A DNA stretch of 64,000 nucleotides from Closterium sp. NIES-65 (GCA_948144175.1 CANXME010002285.1:244941-308940); one strand, 5' to 3'. Shown: positions 30,164 through 41,089, numbered from the stretch's first letter. The notes: a model not told the origin generated them from the letters alone. A program made the numbers and translations.

Positions 30164-33100
30164 CGCCCCCTTGTTGTCAGGAGCGTGCTGGACCAGCCAG
30201 GCTGCTGCACAGCATCGGTTGAAGGCTGCCTTCTCGAGCCGCTTCGTGAAGATGTCCGCGGGCTGCGCCGTTGTAGGGATGTGCTGCACCTCCAACTTCT
30301 TCATGCGCACCATGTCCTGTAGCCACATGTGGCGACGGTCCACATGCTTCATGCGCCCCTGCAGCCCGCCCGCCTGGCTGAGCTGCACCGCTGACATGTT
30401 GTCGACGTATAGGGTGGTGGGGACACCCTTCTTGAGCAGTTGAAACTCCCACAGCAGGAACCTTAGCTTGCGCCCCTCCTTTCCCACTTCCACCGCAGCC
30501 ACAAGCTCGCTCTCGGTGGAGGAAAGTTTGGTTGCACCCTGTAGCTTCTTGGCCTGCCATGAAACGGCAGCTCCGCCAAGCTTGAAGAGGTAGCCTCCCG
30601 TGGACGACCAGTTCTCCTTGTCACCTGCATCATCCGCATCTGCATACCCTACGAGAGTCAAACTCTCTGGTCCTCCCTTGAACAGCAGCCCCTTGTCCGG
30701 TGAGGCAGCCCAGTAGCAGAGTGTGTGGAAGAGCTCATGCCAATGCGCAACGGTCCTGAGGTGTGCACCTGCTGCAAGGCGACTGCATGCAAAAGAGAGG
30801 TCAGGCTGGGATGAGATGGCTGCAAACTGCACCATGCCGAGAATTGACAAGTACTCGGTCATGGTACGATTGGCAAACTGGCCGGCATCTTGCTTGGCAA
30901 AGCTGGCAGAGGAGAGAGGAGTAATAGGCTGCTTCTTTGGTGGCGCCCCCTTGAAGAACCGTTGCTGCACCTTCGCCACGTACGCATTCTGGTGCAGGAA
31001 GAGTGTCCTGTTGGGGCGATCTCGCTCAATCTGCAGTCCTAGGTAGCACTCCACTGGCTCCACCTCACGGAGCTTGGCCAGCAGCCCCTTCAGGTCCTGC
31101 AGAAGCTGCTGGTCTTCACTTGCCACTAGCAGGTCATCCACGTAGATTAGCAGCCACATGCGCTTCCCGCTTTCCCCATCCTTGTAGTATAGGGCCTGGT
31201 CCACAAGGCTCTTCTTGTACCCCTCCACAAGGAGCACCTTGTCTAGCTCCTTGTACCACGAAAGGGGACTCTGCTTTAGCCCGTAAAGGCTTTTCTGCAG
31301 GAGGCACACCTTGCTGCTACCGTCGGTGAAGTAAGGCGGCTGCTGCATGTAGATCTCGTGGTCGATGGTGCTGTGAAGAAATGCATTCTTCACATCAAGC
31401 TGCAGCAAATCCAGGTCCATAGCTGCTGCGATTGAGAGGAGCACGCGAACGGTGCAGTAGCTGCCAGCAGGAGCGTAAGTGTCGTTGTAGTCGATGCCGA
31501 ATCGCTGGCTAAAGCCCTTAGCTACTAGCCTGGCCTTGTACTTCTCCACGGTGCCATCGGGCCGCAGCTTCTTCTTCAGCAGCCACTTGACGCCGATGGT
31601 TTTGCGACCTTCAGGTAAGTCAGCCAACGTCCAAGTGCCTTGCTCATCAAGGCTCTCCATCTCCTCCTTCATAGCAGACCACCATTCCTTGCCTTCAGGT
31701 CCGGTCAACGCAGCTGCCAGGTCGAGGATGACACCTCCCCAAGCGCCTTCCTCCTCCTCATCCTCGTCCGGGTATTCCACTTCGTCATCGCTGTCCGTGT
31801 CGCACTCGTCCTCAGCAAGGTATGCCACGTCGTACGGGTTGTCCTCATCATCCGCATCCAGGGCCGTCATGGCTGATGGCTGAAACCGTACGGGTGGCAC
31901 CCCCTTGTTAGGCCTGCTGGAGCGACATGGGGGTGGTGGAATGGGCTGGAAGGGGGGAACTGCAGGTGAAGGCTCATGCTCATGGGCCATAGGTGACTGC
32001 TCATCCACTGCTACTTCTTCTTCTTCCTCCTCATGATCAGCCATGCTGGTGTCAACCTCCAGAGGACCATCCTCTGGTCCTACAGGCGCCGAATCAGCAA
32101 CGGAGGGTGGACCAAGAGGAGGAGGTGCAGTAGGTGCCTTGCTGCCCAAAGGGCCCATCGAGCATTCAAGGGGTTTCTCGCCCCCTTGTACAGACGGTAC
32201 CGGGACCTCGATGACGGTACGTGGTGGCGGCGGATTCTGCTTGGGGTCGTGGGGCTCAGGGAAGAGAGATGGGACTGAAACAAAGGGTGGTGTGCGCTGG
32301 TCATTCCCGTCACCCACGCGTGCACGCCACTTCTGCCACCGTTCAAGTGACATGTCCTCATAAAAACGTGCATCCCGGGTGATGACCATGCTCTTTGACT
32401 CAACATCCACCACACGCCATCCCTTACTTTCCATGCTCGTGCCCAAATGAATGCCCCAACGAGTCTTGCTTGCAAGCTTCCCCTCATGCTCATGCTCAGG
32501 AATGAGGTACTGCACCATGCACCCGAACACACGGACCATGGACACATCGGGCTTGACTTTGAACACCACCAAATGAGGGGTCACACCATGGGGCAGGGTG
32601 GATTGGTGCACACGGTTTACCACCCACAAGAACTGCTGGAAAGCGAAGTGCCACCAGTGTGCTTTCACCCCCATGTGCCCCAACATCACACGCATGCCCT
32701 CGGTTACCATACGGTTGCGGCGTTCAGCCACACCGTTCTGCTGGGGGGTCGAGGGGCAGGAGAGTTGACGTAAAATTCCTCGTTGCTTCAGCAGCAACAG
32801 AAACTCATTCGACATAAACTCCCCTCCCCGGTCCGACCGCAACACCTTCAGCGTCATGCCGGTTTGGCGTTCAGCTTCGGGAAGCCATTCCTTGAAGGCA
32901 GCAAGCGCGTCGCTCTTCAACTTCAACGTCTTCCCCCAGGTGTAACGTGAGGCGTGGTCAACAAAAAGAATGTAGTACCTGCTTCCATCCATGGCTAGGG
33001 TCTGAAATGGACCGCACACGTCAGTATGGACCAGCCCAAGTACCTGCTCCTCTCGCTCGTCGTGCAGCGGAAATGATTCACGAGTGAGTTTGGCTTCATG

Positions 33101-33976
33101 GCAGGAGGTGCACGGCATATCCTCACCTCCTTTCTCCAGATCCATACCGAACACGCCACCGCTCGTGGCTGTCCGCTTCACCGCATTGAAGTGGACGTGT
33201 CCAAGGCGAGCGTGCCACAGGTTGGGCGTTGCCTTGGAGCCCACCGCGTACGTCTTGAGGCTGGCCACTCCATCTTTAGCTTCCGGCTTGCTTGACGCCA
33301 CATCAGCAATCTCCTTCGCCGTGCCGTTGCTTGCCGTTGCAGCCGCCGTGCCGTTGCACGCCGATGCAGCCCCTGTGCCGTTGCTCGCCGCTCCACCCGC
33401 CATATCGGTGCATGCCGCTGCAGCCGCCATGCCGTTGCATGCCACTGCTGCCGTTGTACCGTTCCTTGCTGGCCCTGGTTTCAGGTCAAGGCAGTGAAGG
33501 CGATGGCGGTATCGTGCCGTTGCAGCCACTTGACCTCCTGATGCGATGATGCGAGTGACACCTTCCTCGGTTTGCAGCTTTGCTCCCTTGTCCAAGAGCT
33601 GCCCAGGGGAGACCAAGTTGGCCTTCATTCCTAGCACAAAGAGGACATCATGTAGGGTCACATGCAAGCCGTTAGTGCCCTCCAGCAAAACCTCACCAAC
33701 ACCGGCAACTTCCTGCATAGAACCATCAAACCCTTTGACTGATTTCGTTGCAGATGGGTCACGGATCACCGTGAACCACTCCTTGCGGCCGGTCATGTGT
33801 TGGGAGCATCCTGAGTCAAGGAACCACAAGTCCTTGTCCTCGGCCAGCAACTTTGCCACCGAACACGCGACGGTGAGCGCCACACCCTTCCCGTCTCCTT
33901 CAGCTACGTTCGCGGCGTTCGCGGTTGTATCAGCGCCCCTTGAAGGGGGCTCGCTTCTTCTCCCGCTTGCCATCAT
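30158..33976 (-). CDS. copia Pol of D: protease, integrase, reverse transcriptase, RNase H (intact frame)
   Basis: 1272 codons without a break. Protease WFLDSGCSQHMTG has its Asp at residue 54. A stretch of about 60 residues of Asn-Gly-Thr-Ala repeats follows. The zinc domain is LWHARLGHVH with CTSC. The integrase core is VHTDVCGPF, LRSDRGGEF, TPQQNGVAERR (D, D, E), then GCMVQYLIPEHEHEGKL. After a Pro-rich acidic linker comes RT (RLVAKGFSQRFGIDYNDTYAP, LDVKNAFLH, LLIYVDDLLVAS). RNase H has YADADDAGD, SSTESELVAA and YVDNMSAV, all three acidic residues present, ending PADIFTKRLEKAAFNRCC. The stop TAG lies in the first bases of the 3' LTR. The start Met is only the first in frame; gag is in another frame with stops before it, so expression as Gag-Pol is doubtful. 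Confidence 0.92.
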   Translation of the reverse strand: MMASGRRSEPPSRGADTTANAANVAEGDGKGVALTVACSVAKLLAEDKDLWFLDSGCSQHMTGRKEWFTVIRDPSATKSVKGFDGSMQEVAGVGEVLLEGTNGLHVTLHDVLFVLGMKANLVSPGQLLDKGAKLQTEEGVTRIIASGGQVAATARYRHRLHCLDLKPGPARNGTTAAVACNGMAAAAACTDMAGGAASNGTGAASACNGTAAATASNGTAKEIADVASSKPEAKDGVASLKTYAVGSKATPNLWHARLGHVHFNAVKRTATSGGVFGMDLEKGGEDMPCTSCHEAKLTRESFPLHDEREEQVLGLVHTDVCGPFQTLAMDGSRYYILFVDHASRYTWGKTLKLKSDALAAFKEWLPEAERQTGMTLKVLRSDRGGEFMSNEFLLLLKQRGILRQLSCPSTPQQNGVAERRNRMVTEGMRVMLGHMGVKAHWWHFAFQQFLWVVNRVHQSTLPHGVTPHLVVFKVKPDVSMVRVFGCMVQYLIPEHEHEGKLASKTRWGIHLGTSMESKGWRVVDVESKSMVITRDARFYEDMSLERWQKWRARVGDGNDQRTPPFVSVPSLFPEPHDPKQNPPPPRTVIEVPVPSVQGGEKPLECSMGPLGSKAPTAPPPLGPPSVADSAPVGPEDGPLEVDTSMADHEEEEEEVAVDEQSPMAHEHEPSPAVPPFQPIPPPPCRSSRPNKGVPPVRFQPSAMTALDADDEDNPYDVAYLAEDECDTDSDDEVEYPDEDEEEEGAWGGVILDLAAALTGPEGKEWWSAMKEEMESLDEQGTWTLADLPEGRKTIGVKWLLKKKLRPDGTVEKYKARLVAKGFSQRFGIDYNDTYAPAGSYCTVRVLLSIAAAMDLDLLQLDVKNAFLHSTIDHEIYMQQPPYFTDGSSKVCLLQKSLYGLKQSPLSWYKELDKVLLVEGYKKSLVDQALYYKDGESGKRMWLLIYVDDLLVASEDQQLLQDLKGLLAKLREVEPVECYLGLQIERDRPNRTLFLHQNAYVAKVQQRFFKGAPPKKQPITPLSSASFAKQDAGQFANRTMTEYLSILGMVQFAAISSQPDLSFACSRLAAGAHLRTVAHWHELFHTLCYWAASPDKGLLFKGGPESLTLVGYADADDAGDKENWSSTGGYLFKLGGAAVSWQAKKLQGATKLSSTESELVAAVEVGKEGRKLRFLLWEFQLLKKGVPTTLYVDNMSAVQLSQAGGLQGRMKHVDRRHMWLQDMVRMKKLEVQHIPTTAQPADIFTKRLEKAAFNRCCAAAWLVQHAPDNKGAC

Positions 33977-34106
33977 TCTTCTTGTCCGTCTGCTCCCTCC
34001 CCCCTTTTCCTTCCTTCTCGTTGACCCCCGTTGTAGCCACGATGGTGTTGACAGCGCCCGAGAAAGCAGATGGATCGTTGGTGATCTGCTTGTAACTCTG
34101 TTCGAT

Positions 34107-34985
34107 TCAGAGAGTCTGCTCCTCCATCAACACCTCGCTGCACACGCGTTCCACCGTCATGTCAGGGCTGGAAATTTTGAGCTTGCGGCGAAGAAATCCG
34201 TACTCCGGTGCTAGGCCCTTCAGCACGTGGGCAGCAAACGTGGCCATGTGGACCTCCTGTCCAATGGTCAGCAGCTCCGCTCGGATGGTGCGGGCCCTAT
34301 TGCAGTAGGATTCCGCTGTCTCATCGTCTCCCTTCCTGAGTTGGGCTAACTGGGTCTGAATTAGGGAAGCGTGGAGAGCATCACAAACTTGATAAGTAGA
34401 CAATATATATGCCCATGCTAGCTGCCCGGCTTTCTCTTGCTGGGAGAAACCAGAGATGGACATTCGGATGGGTGGAGAAACACATCGGTTCAGCACCATG
34501 AATGCAAGCATTTGACCCTTTGCGTACTCCCTTCGTTGCAAGGGGTTGTTTGGGGCCGGGCTTGGTGCTGTCCCGTTGCAAAACTGCCACAAATCAGCAC
34601 ACAGGAGCTGAGGTCGGATGGCGCTGACCCACGCGGTAAGGTCGTGCCTTCCCTCCAGCAGCGGCGTCACCGAGATGTGCTCAACTCCAAACTTGAATTG
34701 GCCATAGCTCGTGCCTTGAATTCCCGTGTCAATGGTCAGTGCAAGAGCTCCTCCACCAATGCCCACAGCACTAGGAGCCTCAGGCATAGCTCCTCCTTCA
34801 CCAGTTCCTCCTTGCTAGCTGCTCGCAGGTGCTTGTTCCGTCGCGCGCTCCCGAACCATGCGTAGTAGACGACCATCCACAATGAGGTCAACCTCCTCAT
34901 CACGCAAGTGAGGGTGGTGCTCACGAACGGACGCCTCCAGCTCCAGACGGGCATTCAGACCCTCAGCGCTCGTTAACCACTCCAT
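34107..34985 (-). pseudogene. copia gag of D, interrupted
   Basis: The ATG at 34985 (MEWLTSAEGLNARLELE) is in frame with the 226-codon stretch from 34787; a TAG at 34815-34817 separates them. The capsid-like part has FKFGVEHISVTPLLEGRHDLTAWV, AYILSTYQVCDALHASLIQT, KGDDETAESYCNRARTI and a C-terminal helix region. It ends at TGA 34107 (TL-stop-IEQSYK). Past that the same frame runs about 60 codons to where a zinc knuckle should be, but Cys codons are lost (GR-stop-YNRERRE). Pol begins in the next frame over this damaged knuckle. Confidence 0.82.
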
Positions 34986-35075
34986 GCGCAGTCAAAACGA
35001 GCGTCGGCCACACCAACGTAGGAACGAAGTGATGGGAGGACAAAATCAAGCTGCTAGTTGGATCGACGCAAATAA

Positions 35076-35091
35076 CGCAGCTCTGATACCA
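35076..35091 (-). other. Primer binding site of D
   Basis: The minus strand reads TGGTATCAGAGCTGCG directly after the LTR, an exact initiator tRNA-Met complement. Confidence 0.85.
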
Positions 35092-35725
35092 TGTAGAATT
35101 CCACTACTATAGCAGCTTGATAGAGCTTAGAAATACGATTCCAACGCACCAAAGAGTGCAGGAAACGGTCCATTATAGCCAGAGATACACACAAACATAG
35201 CAGTGATAATGACTTGGTTAATTTCTGGTTTGTGCTCTCTGGTTTTATACTAGGACGCAATACAAAATAAAAGCACACAAGATAGTGTCGACCCGGGTCG
35301 CACGTTGAATTTCGTCGACGCGAAATTCGGAGCCTTGAATTTCGCCGAGCGAATTCAATTGACTGGAATTCTGTAGACGAGAATTTCCGCGACAAGAATT
35401 CCGTTGACCACCGACTGTAACTCCCGTGCGAATTCCGTTGACTTCGACACTTCGCTGGCCGAGTTTCAAACCGAACGCGACCCGAGATCGATTTTGCCAA
35501 ACTGTCCCCAATCTGTCCCCAAACTGTCCCCAATCTGTCCTAACAAGACACTTTCGGGACACTTGAATCGAAAGGTCTCCAGTTCGAAACTCGTGTGCAC
35601 CATAACAAGCGCCTTAGCAGAAACTGTCCTGAATCTGTCCTGAGACACTTTGAGGACAGATTTGAAGGTCACGAGTTCGAATCCCAGCACAGACATTTTG
35701 TTGCTCATGGCAGCATTTCCTTCTA
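35092..35725 (-). repeat. 5' LTR of D (about 634 bp)
   Basis: Plus strand TGTAGAATTCCAC to GCATTTCCTTCTA, then GCG in place of the expected ACA, joining straight into C4 sequence. It is colinear with 29528-30163, with about 30 differences. Confidence 0.85.
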
Positions 35726-35729
35726 GCGC

Positions 35730-35894
35730 AGCACTCTCACCCCCGATGGACGGAGGACAGACAGACTTAGACTCAGCAGCAAGACTAGTAACGTAGTCTA
35801 GACGACAGCGAGCAGCGAAGTCGACAAGCTCAGCAACTAGGACAGACGCAGCAGTGGACTTAAAGGAAGGGTCAGTGACAACAGTAGCCAGAAG
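35730..35894 (-). repeat. 165-bp segment duplicated on both sides of element D, right copy
   Basis: Matches 29363-29527 (AGCACTCTCACC to GCCAGAAG). C4 sequence continues normally to the right (ACGCGTGACA). Confidence 0.85.
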
Positions 35895-36284
35895 ACGCGT
35901 GACAATAGGAATGCCAGCACGAAGAGAGTCAGACTCTGGGTCAGCAAGAGCAGGAAGAGAGGACTCTAGAGGAGACGGCAAAGGGACACGCAGCGGAGCA
36001 GTGGAAGGACGTAGTGCCATCTGGTGCGTGCTTGGGACCGCAGGAGGACGCTGACGCGGAACACGACGATTAGTGCGAACAGCACGAACAGGCGAAGCAG
36101 GACGAGACGCAGACGCACGACGCTCAGCAAGACCTCCAGTGGGACCGGTGTAGGGAGAAGGAGCAGGCAGTGGGGAGGCGGGCTGTAACAGTGACTCAGA
36201 CTGGACAGGCGGTGGACACTCTAAGGAAGGAGCAGGACCAGCACAAGGCGGGAGACCAAGAACCTGCTCAAGGAGAGGAACAAA

Positions 36285-37391
36285 CTACGGCCGCGGCCGT
36301 GCAGCGCCTCCAGAACTAGCACGTACAGCACCAGCACCCCCAGCGGCAGCACCAGCGCCAGTAGCACCCCCAGCTCCAACAACGCCAACTCCAGCACCCT
36401 CAGAAGCACCAGCGCCAGCAGCACCTCCAGCGCCAACACCCCCAGCAGCTCCAGCGCTAGCTGAACCACCGGAAGACTCAACAGCTCTAGCTCCAGCAGC
36501 TCCAGCAGCACCTACCCCAGCAGCACCGCCAGCCCCAGCACCGCCAGCAGCTCCAGCACCTCCAGGCCCAGCAGCTCCAGTACCTCCAGTACAAGCACCT
36601 CCAGGACCCGTGGCACCAGTACCCTCAGCAGCAGTAGAACCTCCAGCTCCAGCAGCACCTCCAGCTCCAGCAGCACGGCTCCAGCGCCAAGCAAACCACT
36701 CGCGCAGCTCCTGTGGAGAGGGTAGCTCCCGCCGGGACAAAGCACTAGAAGGACCTCCAGACCCAGCACCGCCAGACTCCACACGAGCAAGCCCAGCACC
36801 CTCAGGCTCCACACCCCCAGTCGCAGCACCCCAAGGCTCAGCACCCCCAGACGCAGCACCCCCTGGCTCAGCACCCCCAGGCTCCGCACGCTCAAGCTCA
36901 GCACCCCCAGGCTCAGCACCCCCAGGCTCAGCACCCCCAGGCTCAGCACCCCCAGACCCCGCACCCGCAGGCTCAGCACCCCTAGCAGCACCAGAGTCAA
37001 CAGCTACCTCGACAAGCTCGACTGCGTCTACCTCAGACACACCTAAGGGGGCAGGACCATGAGGGGGAAGGGGGTCTATCGGGGGGGGACTTGGAACGAG
37101 GAAGAGTGGCGGCGGGGGGAGGGGCGTAGTGCGGTAGGGGAAGAGTTGGTAGTAAGGAACCGACTCGTCAAACGTGACGTCCTGGGAGGACAGAACACGG
37201 CGCGAGGTGGGGTGGTAGAACAGCCAACCAGGCGCGTCAGGGGGGAAGCCAAAGAAGACGCAGGGAACAACACGAGGGGACAGCTTGTCCGCAGACAAGT
37301 CGCGGACAAAAGCCCGAGATCCCCAGACACGGAACGCAGACGCATCGCCAACCTTCCTCGTCCACCGCAGAGTAGGGGAGGTCTCCGGCAA
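36285..37391 (-). pseudogene. copia integrase C-terminal region and repeat spacer of C4
   Basis: 368 codons. WGSRAFVRDLSADKLSPRV, VFFGFPPDAPGWLFYHPTSRR and SQDVTFDESVPYY mark the integrase C-terminal region. A GGAEP-type block, SPQELREWFAWRWSRAAGA, and then an Ala/Gly-rich block (GGAGAAG and similar) follow. It ends at TAG 36285, where C2 has TAC. The Ala/Gly block is absent from C2, so spacer length varies within the family. The linker continues towards element D in the same general frame. Confidence 0.82.
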
Positions 37392-37430
37392 GGAGACCCG
37401 GGGCCGAAGGTTGATCCGATGCGCCGCGTA

Positions 37431-38747
37431 CTAAACCACGAACGGCCACAGAAAATGGGGAGCAGTCGCATGGATCATGGACGTAAGAGCGACGCCCATG
37501 ACCATGCCAGTGCGGCGCTCAGCAATCCCATTTTGCTGTGGAGAGGCCGGAAGCGTGAACGTCTGGCGGATGCCCCGTGCATGACAGAAGGCTCTCAGAA
37601 GGTCAAACGAAAACTCTCCGCCTCTGTCGGAGTGCAGACGCAGAACAGGAAAGTCCGAGCCGAAACTCTCTCTGAGCTGGAGACGAGCTGCGTGGATCCA
37701 GTCGATCAACACCTCAGTGACCTCACCCCTGCTGCGCAAGGGGAAGACTGTGGTGTAACGCGAGTAGTCGTCAACTACCAGCAGGAAGTAACGCTCGTGA
37801 CCCTGTCCACGGACGCGGGCTGGGCCCCACACGTCCAGGTGAAGTGTCTGCAGCGGAGCCTCTGACGGAGGAAACTCGGAGCAGTGAGGAGCGGCGCGCT
37901 GCCGCTCCTCGACGCAGGGAACGCAGGTAGGGGCAGGCCTCAGAGGAAGGGGAGGGAGGGACCTGGGGAGACCAGAGACAAGGACACGGAAGGCCATGCC
38001 TCGAAGACGAGGCAGGGAGGGGTGACCAAGGCGGTGGTGCCAAAGGAGGGTCTGGTGGGACAGGAGGCGACACGAGCAGGGGGCAGACTCAGGACCAGAC
38101 CTGGACGCTGCAGCAAACACCTGACCCGACGCAGCTACCTGACCAGACGGAGTAACCGGAGGAGACTCGGTAGTCAGTATGTACAGGCTCGACCACGGCT
38201 GACGGGTAAACGTGGCCAAGTGTCGGCCCGTCCGAGCACACGTGCAGTGGGTCACCTGGTGACTCGCAGGAGTGAACTGGTCAACTCTCCCATCCTGCAG
38301 GTCAGCACCACTCACCAAGTTCGTAGAGAACGAGGGGAGGTAAAGACCTGACAGGGAGCTAGACGAGGCCGCTAGACACGGTAGCACAGTGGAGAAGTGA
38401 GCAAGGACAGGACCCCCAGAGGGGTCTGCGAGGGAGACCGCAACCGGCCGACTAAGCGGCGTGAGTGTGGTGCGGTCGCGAAAGAAGGAGCGGGAAGCAC
38501 CCGAGTCAAGGGTGAAGGTGTGCAAGACCGCAGCACGCGCAGCACCAGAGAGAGCAGACTCACCAGCACCTGGAACAGTAGACCCACGAGCACCTAGAGC
38601 AGCAGCCTCACCAGCACCTCGAGGAGGAGACGTACCAGCACCTAGAGCAGCAGCCTCACCAATACCAAGAGCAGCAGACTGGAGATCGGGGTCAGGCGGC
38701 ACACACAGGTAACAGGCACCCTCAGCACTAATAGGCAATGCATACAT
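37431..38747 (-). pseudogene. copia protease, pre-integrase and integrase core of C4
   Basis: 438 codons: AL-rich repeats (ALGAGEAAALGA type), protease LDSGASRSFFRDRT, pre-integrase LLWHHRLGHPSLPRLRGM with CVPC, and integrase core LDVWGP, LHSDRGGEF, PQQNGIAERR. All DDE residues are present. It ends in TAG at 37431 within FVV-stop-YAAHQINL; C2 is open there. Here the CVPC knuckle region lacks the stop found in C2 at 8535. Confidence 0.85.
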
Positions 38748-39178
38748 GGTGTGAGGATAGCATCATAGTCAAGAGCATAGACATCAACCCTCTGCCTAAG
38801 CAGCTCCACCTAGTCGGGGAGATCAGCCGCGTCGCTAAACTCTATACGCCAGGCGTCACTCAGACGGGCGAAGCAGCGGGACTCTGTGTGACCAAACGTC
38901 CCGCAAGGCTGGTAAGTCTTGGCACCAGTGCGAATGACGTACGGGCAGCGAGCAGAACCCCGTGACCCTCCACGCTGAGCGTACCACTCACGAAGCTGCG
39001 GGGGCGAAGGGACCGCGCGCACACGACGCTGCAGCTGCACGTGGCCACTACAAGAAGGTCCGGAACTACTCACTCCAGGACGACTCCCACTACGGCCACC
39101 CTGACAACCCCAACGAGCGTACCACGCACGAAGCTGTTGGGGCGTGAGGGACTCACGCGGACGGCGCTGGAGCTGCAT
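38748..39178 (-). pseudogene. copia gag C-terminal zinc region of C4
   Basis: From 39178: MQLQRRPRESLTPQQLRAWY, Gly/Ser stretch, PSPPQLREWYAQRGGSRGSA, Cys segment (CPYVIRTGAKTYQPCG, ESRCFARL), then TAG at 38810 in LPD-stop-VELLRQRV. The frame is open again to the protease stretch except near 38750. The doubled LREWY module directly follows the leader, with no N-terminal gag domain. Confidence 0.78.
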
Positions 39179-39394
39179 CTGGCCACGCTAGGAGCAGCAG
39201 TAGCAGTAGAAAGCGCAGTAGCAGTAGGAGGAGCACGAGCAGTAGTAGCAGCAGGAGCAGTAGTAGCAGCACTAGCAGCAGTAGCAGTAGAAAGAGCAGT
39301 AGCAGCAGGAGTAGCAGTAGCAGCAGTACGGGCAGGACAGTGCTCACCAGTGGCAAGAAGGGCAGGCGTACGACGGCGGCAACGGTGAGGCCAG

Positions 39395-40440
39395 CACCAC
39401 TGCAGGGCGAGGGCTCCGCGGCAGCTGCAGGGGCGGGTGCTGCAGGGGCGGCTGCTCCAGGGGCCAGGGGCGGCTGCTGCAGGGGCGGTTGCTCTAGGGG
39501 CCACGGGCAGCTGCTGTAGGGGCGGATGCTCCAGGGACCAGGGGCGGCTGCTGCAGGGGCGGCTGCTCCAGGGGCCAGGGGCGGCTGCAGAGGTCCAGGG
39601 GCGGCTGCTGCAGGGGCGGCTACTGCAGGGGAGGCTGCTGCAGGGGCCAGGGGCGGCTGTAGAAGTCCAGGGGCGGCTGATGCAGGGGGGGGCGGCTGCT
39701 GCAGGGGCGGCTGCTCTAGGGGCAAGGGGTGGCTGCTGCAGGGGCGGCTGCCCCAGGGGCCAGGGGCGGCTGCTGCAGGGGCGGCTGCTCCAGTGGCCAG
39801 GGGCGGCAGCTCCAGGGACCAGGGGCGGCTGCTGCAGGGGCGGCTGCTCCAGGGACCAGGGGCGGCTGCTGCAGGGGCGCGGGTTAGGGCAGGGCGCCGC
39901 GGCGGGCAGGGGCGTCGCGACGAGCGGGGGGCGGCGCCCGGGTCCCGTAGGGGCGTCGCGACGCGCAGGAGTCGCGCCTCGCGGGTCCCGCAGGGGCGTC
40001 GCGACGAGGCGGGGGCGACGCGCGGGTCCCGCGGAGGCGTCGCGACGAGGGAGTGGGGACACCCGGGTGGCGACGAGGCGGGGCCGCGAAGGGGCCGCGA
40101 AGGGGCCGCTAAGGGGCCACGAAGGGGCAGCGAATGGGCCACAAAGGGGCCGCTAAGGGGCCGAGAAGGGGGCCGCTAAGGGGCCGCGAAGGGGGGCCGC
40201 TAAGGGGCAGCGAAGGGGCCGCTAAGGGGCCGCGAAGGGGCCGCTAAGGGGCAGCGAAGGGGCCGCTAAGGGGCCACGAAGGGGGCCACTAAGGGGGCTG
40301 CGAAGGGGCCACTAAGGGGTCGTTAAGGGGCAGGCCACTAAGGGGCCGCGAAATTTTCAGGCAGGACGCGAAGCGCGTTTAGGGCAGGCTAAAAAAAAGA
40401 AACTTTCGAAGGTGGGCCCTTGGAAGAAACGGTCCCACTA
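39395..40440 (-). repeat. GC-rich leader array of C4
   Basis: Two blocks. At 39420-39880, units of GGGGCGGCTGCTGCA and GGGGCGGCTGCTCCAGGGGC alternate. At 40080-40330, GGGGCCGCGAAGGGGCCGCT units alternate with CTAAGGGGCC. The plus strand is G-rich, so the sense RNA would be C-rich. Confidence 0.82.
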
Positions 40441-40445
40441 TGGAA

Positions 40446-40459
40446 CCCGCTCTATACCA
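40446..40459 (-). other. Primer binding site of C4
   Basis: The minus strand reads TGGTATAGAGCGGG next to the LTR, an initiator-Met-type site with one change (TATAGAGC for TATCAGAGC). Confidence 0.7.
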
Positions 40460-40583
40460 TGTGAAGAATGAGGAATGATTGACTAAGGAATGTGAAGGGT
40501 ACAAGTATGAAACCCTAGGAAACCATACCCCTTAGTGTCTACCCCACTACCGCCTAGATAGACTATAGCATATGAGTTTGACA
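40460..40583 (-). repeat. 5' LTR of C4 (124 bp)
   Basis: Plus strand TGTGAAGAATGAGG to GAGTTTGACA, followed by target duplication ACATG. About two differences from 27346-27469. Confidence 0.88.
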
Positions 40584-40588
40584 ACATG

Positions 40589-41089
40589 TACTTCGCGGGC
40601 ACAGAGATGACAGAAGTAGAAAATCATAACTACTACAGTGGGAGAAGAGGTTAGCAACGCGTAAAAGTCCAGGAATGATTTGGGTACACTGGGAGAACAG
40701 CTTAGTAGTGCTCTGCTCCAACAGATGTTACTGGAGGAGTTCCACGACGTGGAATATGTGGGATTCTTCGGAAGCAACAAGACCCTTATCGGCACAGCAA
40801 AGTATTACTACTGACTCTCGATGGCAATGCACGTGCTCATGAACTCATTTCTCAATTAAACGCAGATCCGCGCTGAAGGATTATGTACCATCAACTTAGC
40901 AACCATTTCCAATCTAAATCAATCATAAGATTGTGTCTGGAGTGAAAACGACTTGAAAACGCCCAGCAGCTGCATGACTAATATGGTGGAGGGAACACAA
41001 GCATTAAGGAATAAAATATTGAAGTTCGGTGCTCCAAGAGAACCATGAAAAGGAAGAGGTCCCCTAAGAGCTAGGGAAGGATAGGTACG
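40589..41089. other. Spacer between C4 and E, no gene seen
   Basis: Medium-AT sequence with short frames and no motif that I recognise. It is the original right flank of the C4 target site. Confidence 0.5.

Larger units (their letters stand above)
29528..35728 (-). mobile_element. Ty1/copia element D inside C4
   Basis: It has two LTRs of about 635 bp (29528-30163, 35092-35725), an initiator-Met primer site, gag and a long intact pol on the minus strand. LTR divergence is roughly 4-5 percent by eye, clearly older than B. The outer end of the right LTR lacks the final ACA. In place of a 5-bp target duplication, a 165-bp piece of C4 is found on both sides. Confidence 0.88.
27341..40588 (-). mobile_element. 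Ty1/copia element C4 with target duplication, interrupted by element D
   Basis: Terminal 124-bp LTRs (27346-27469 and 40460-40583) differ at about two positions and are bounded by ACATG on both sides (27341-27345, 40584-40588). On the minus strand: primer site, GC-rich leader (39395-40440), gag C-terminal region, protease, integrase and spacer (39178 to 35730), element D, then the end of the spacer, RT and RNase H (29527 to about 27700), polypurine tract and 3' LTR. At least five in-frame stops disable it. Confidence 0.88.
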
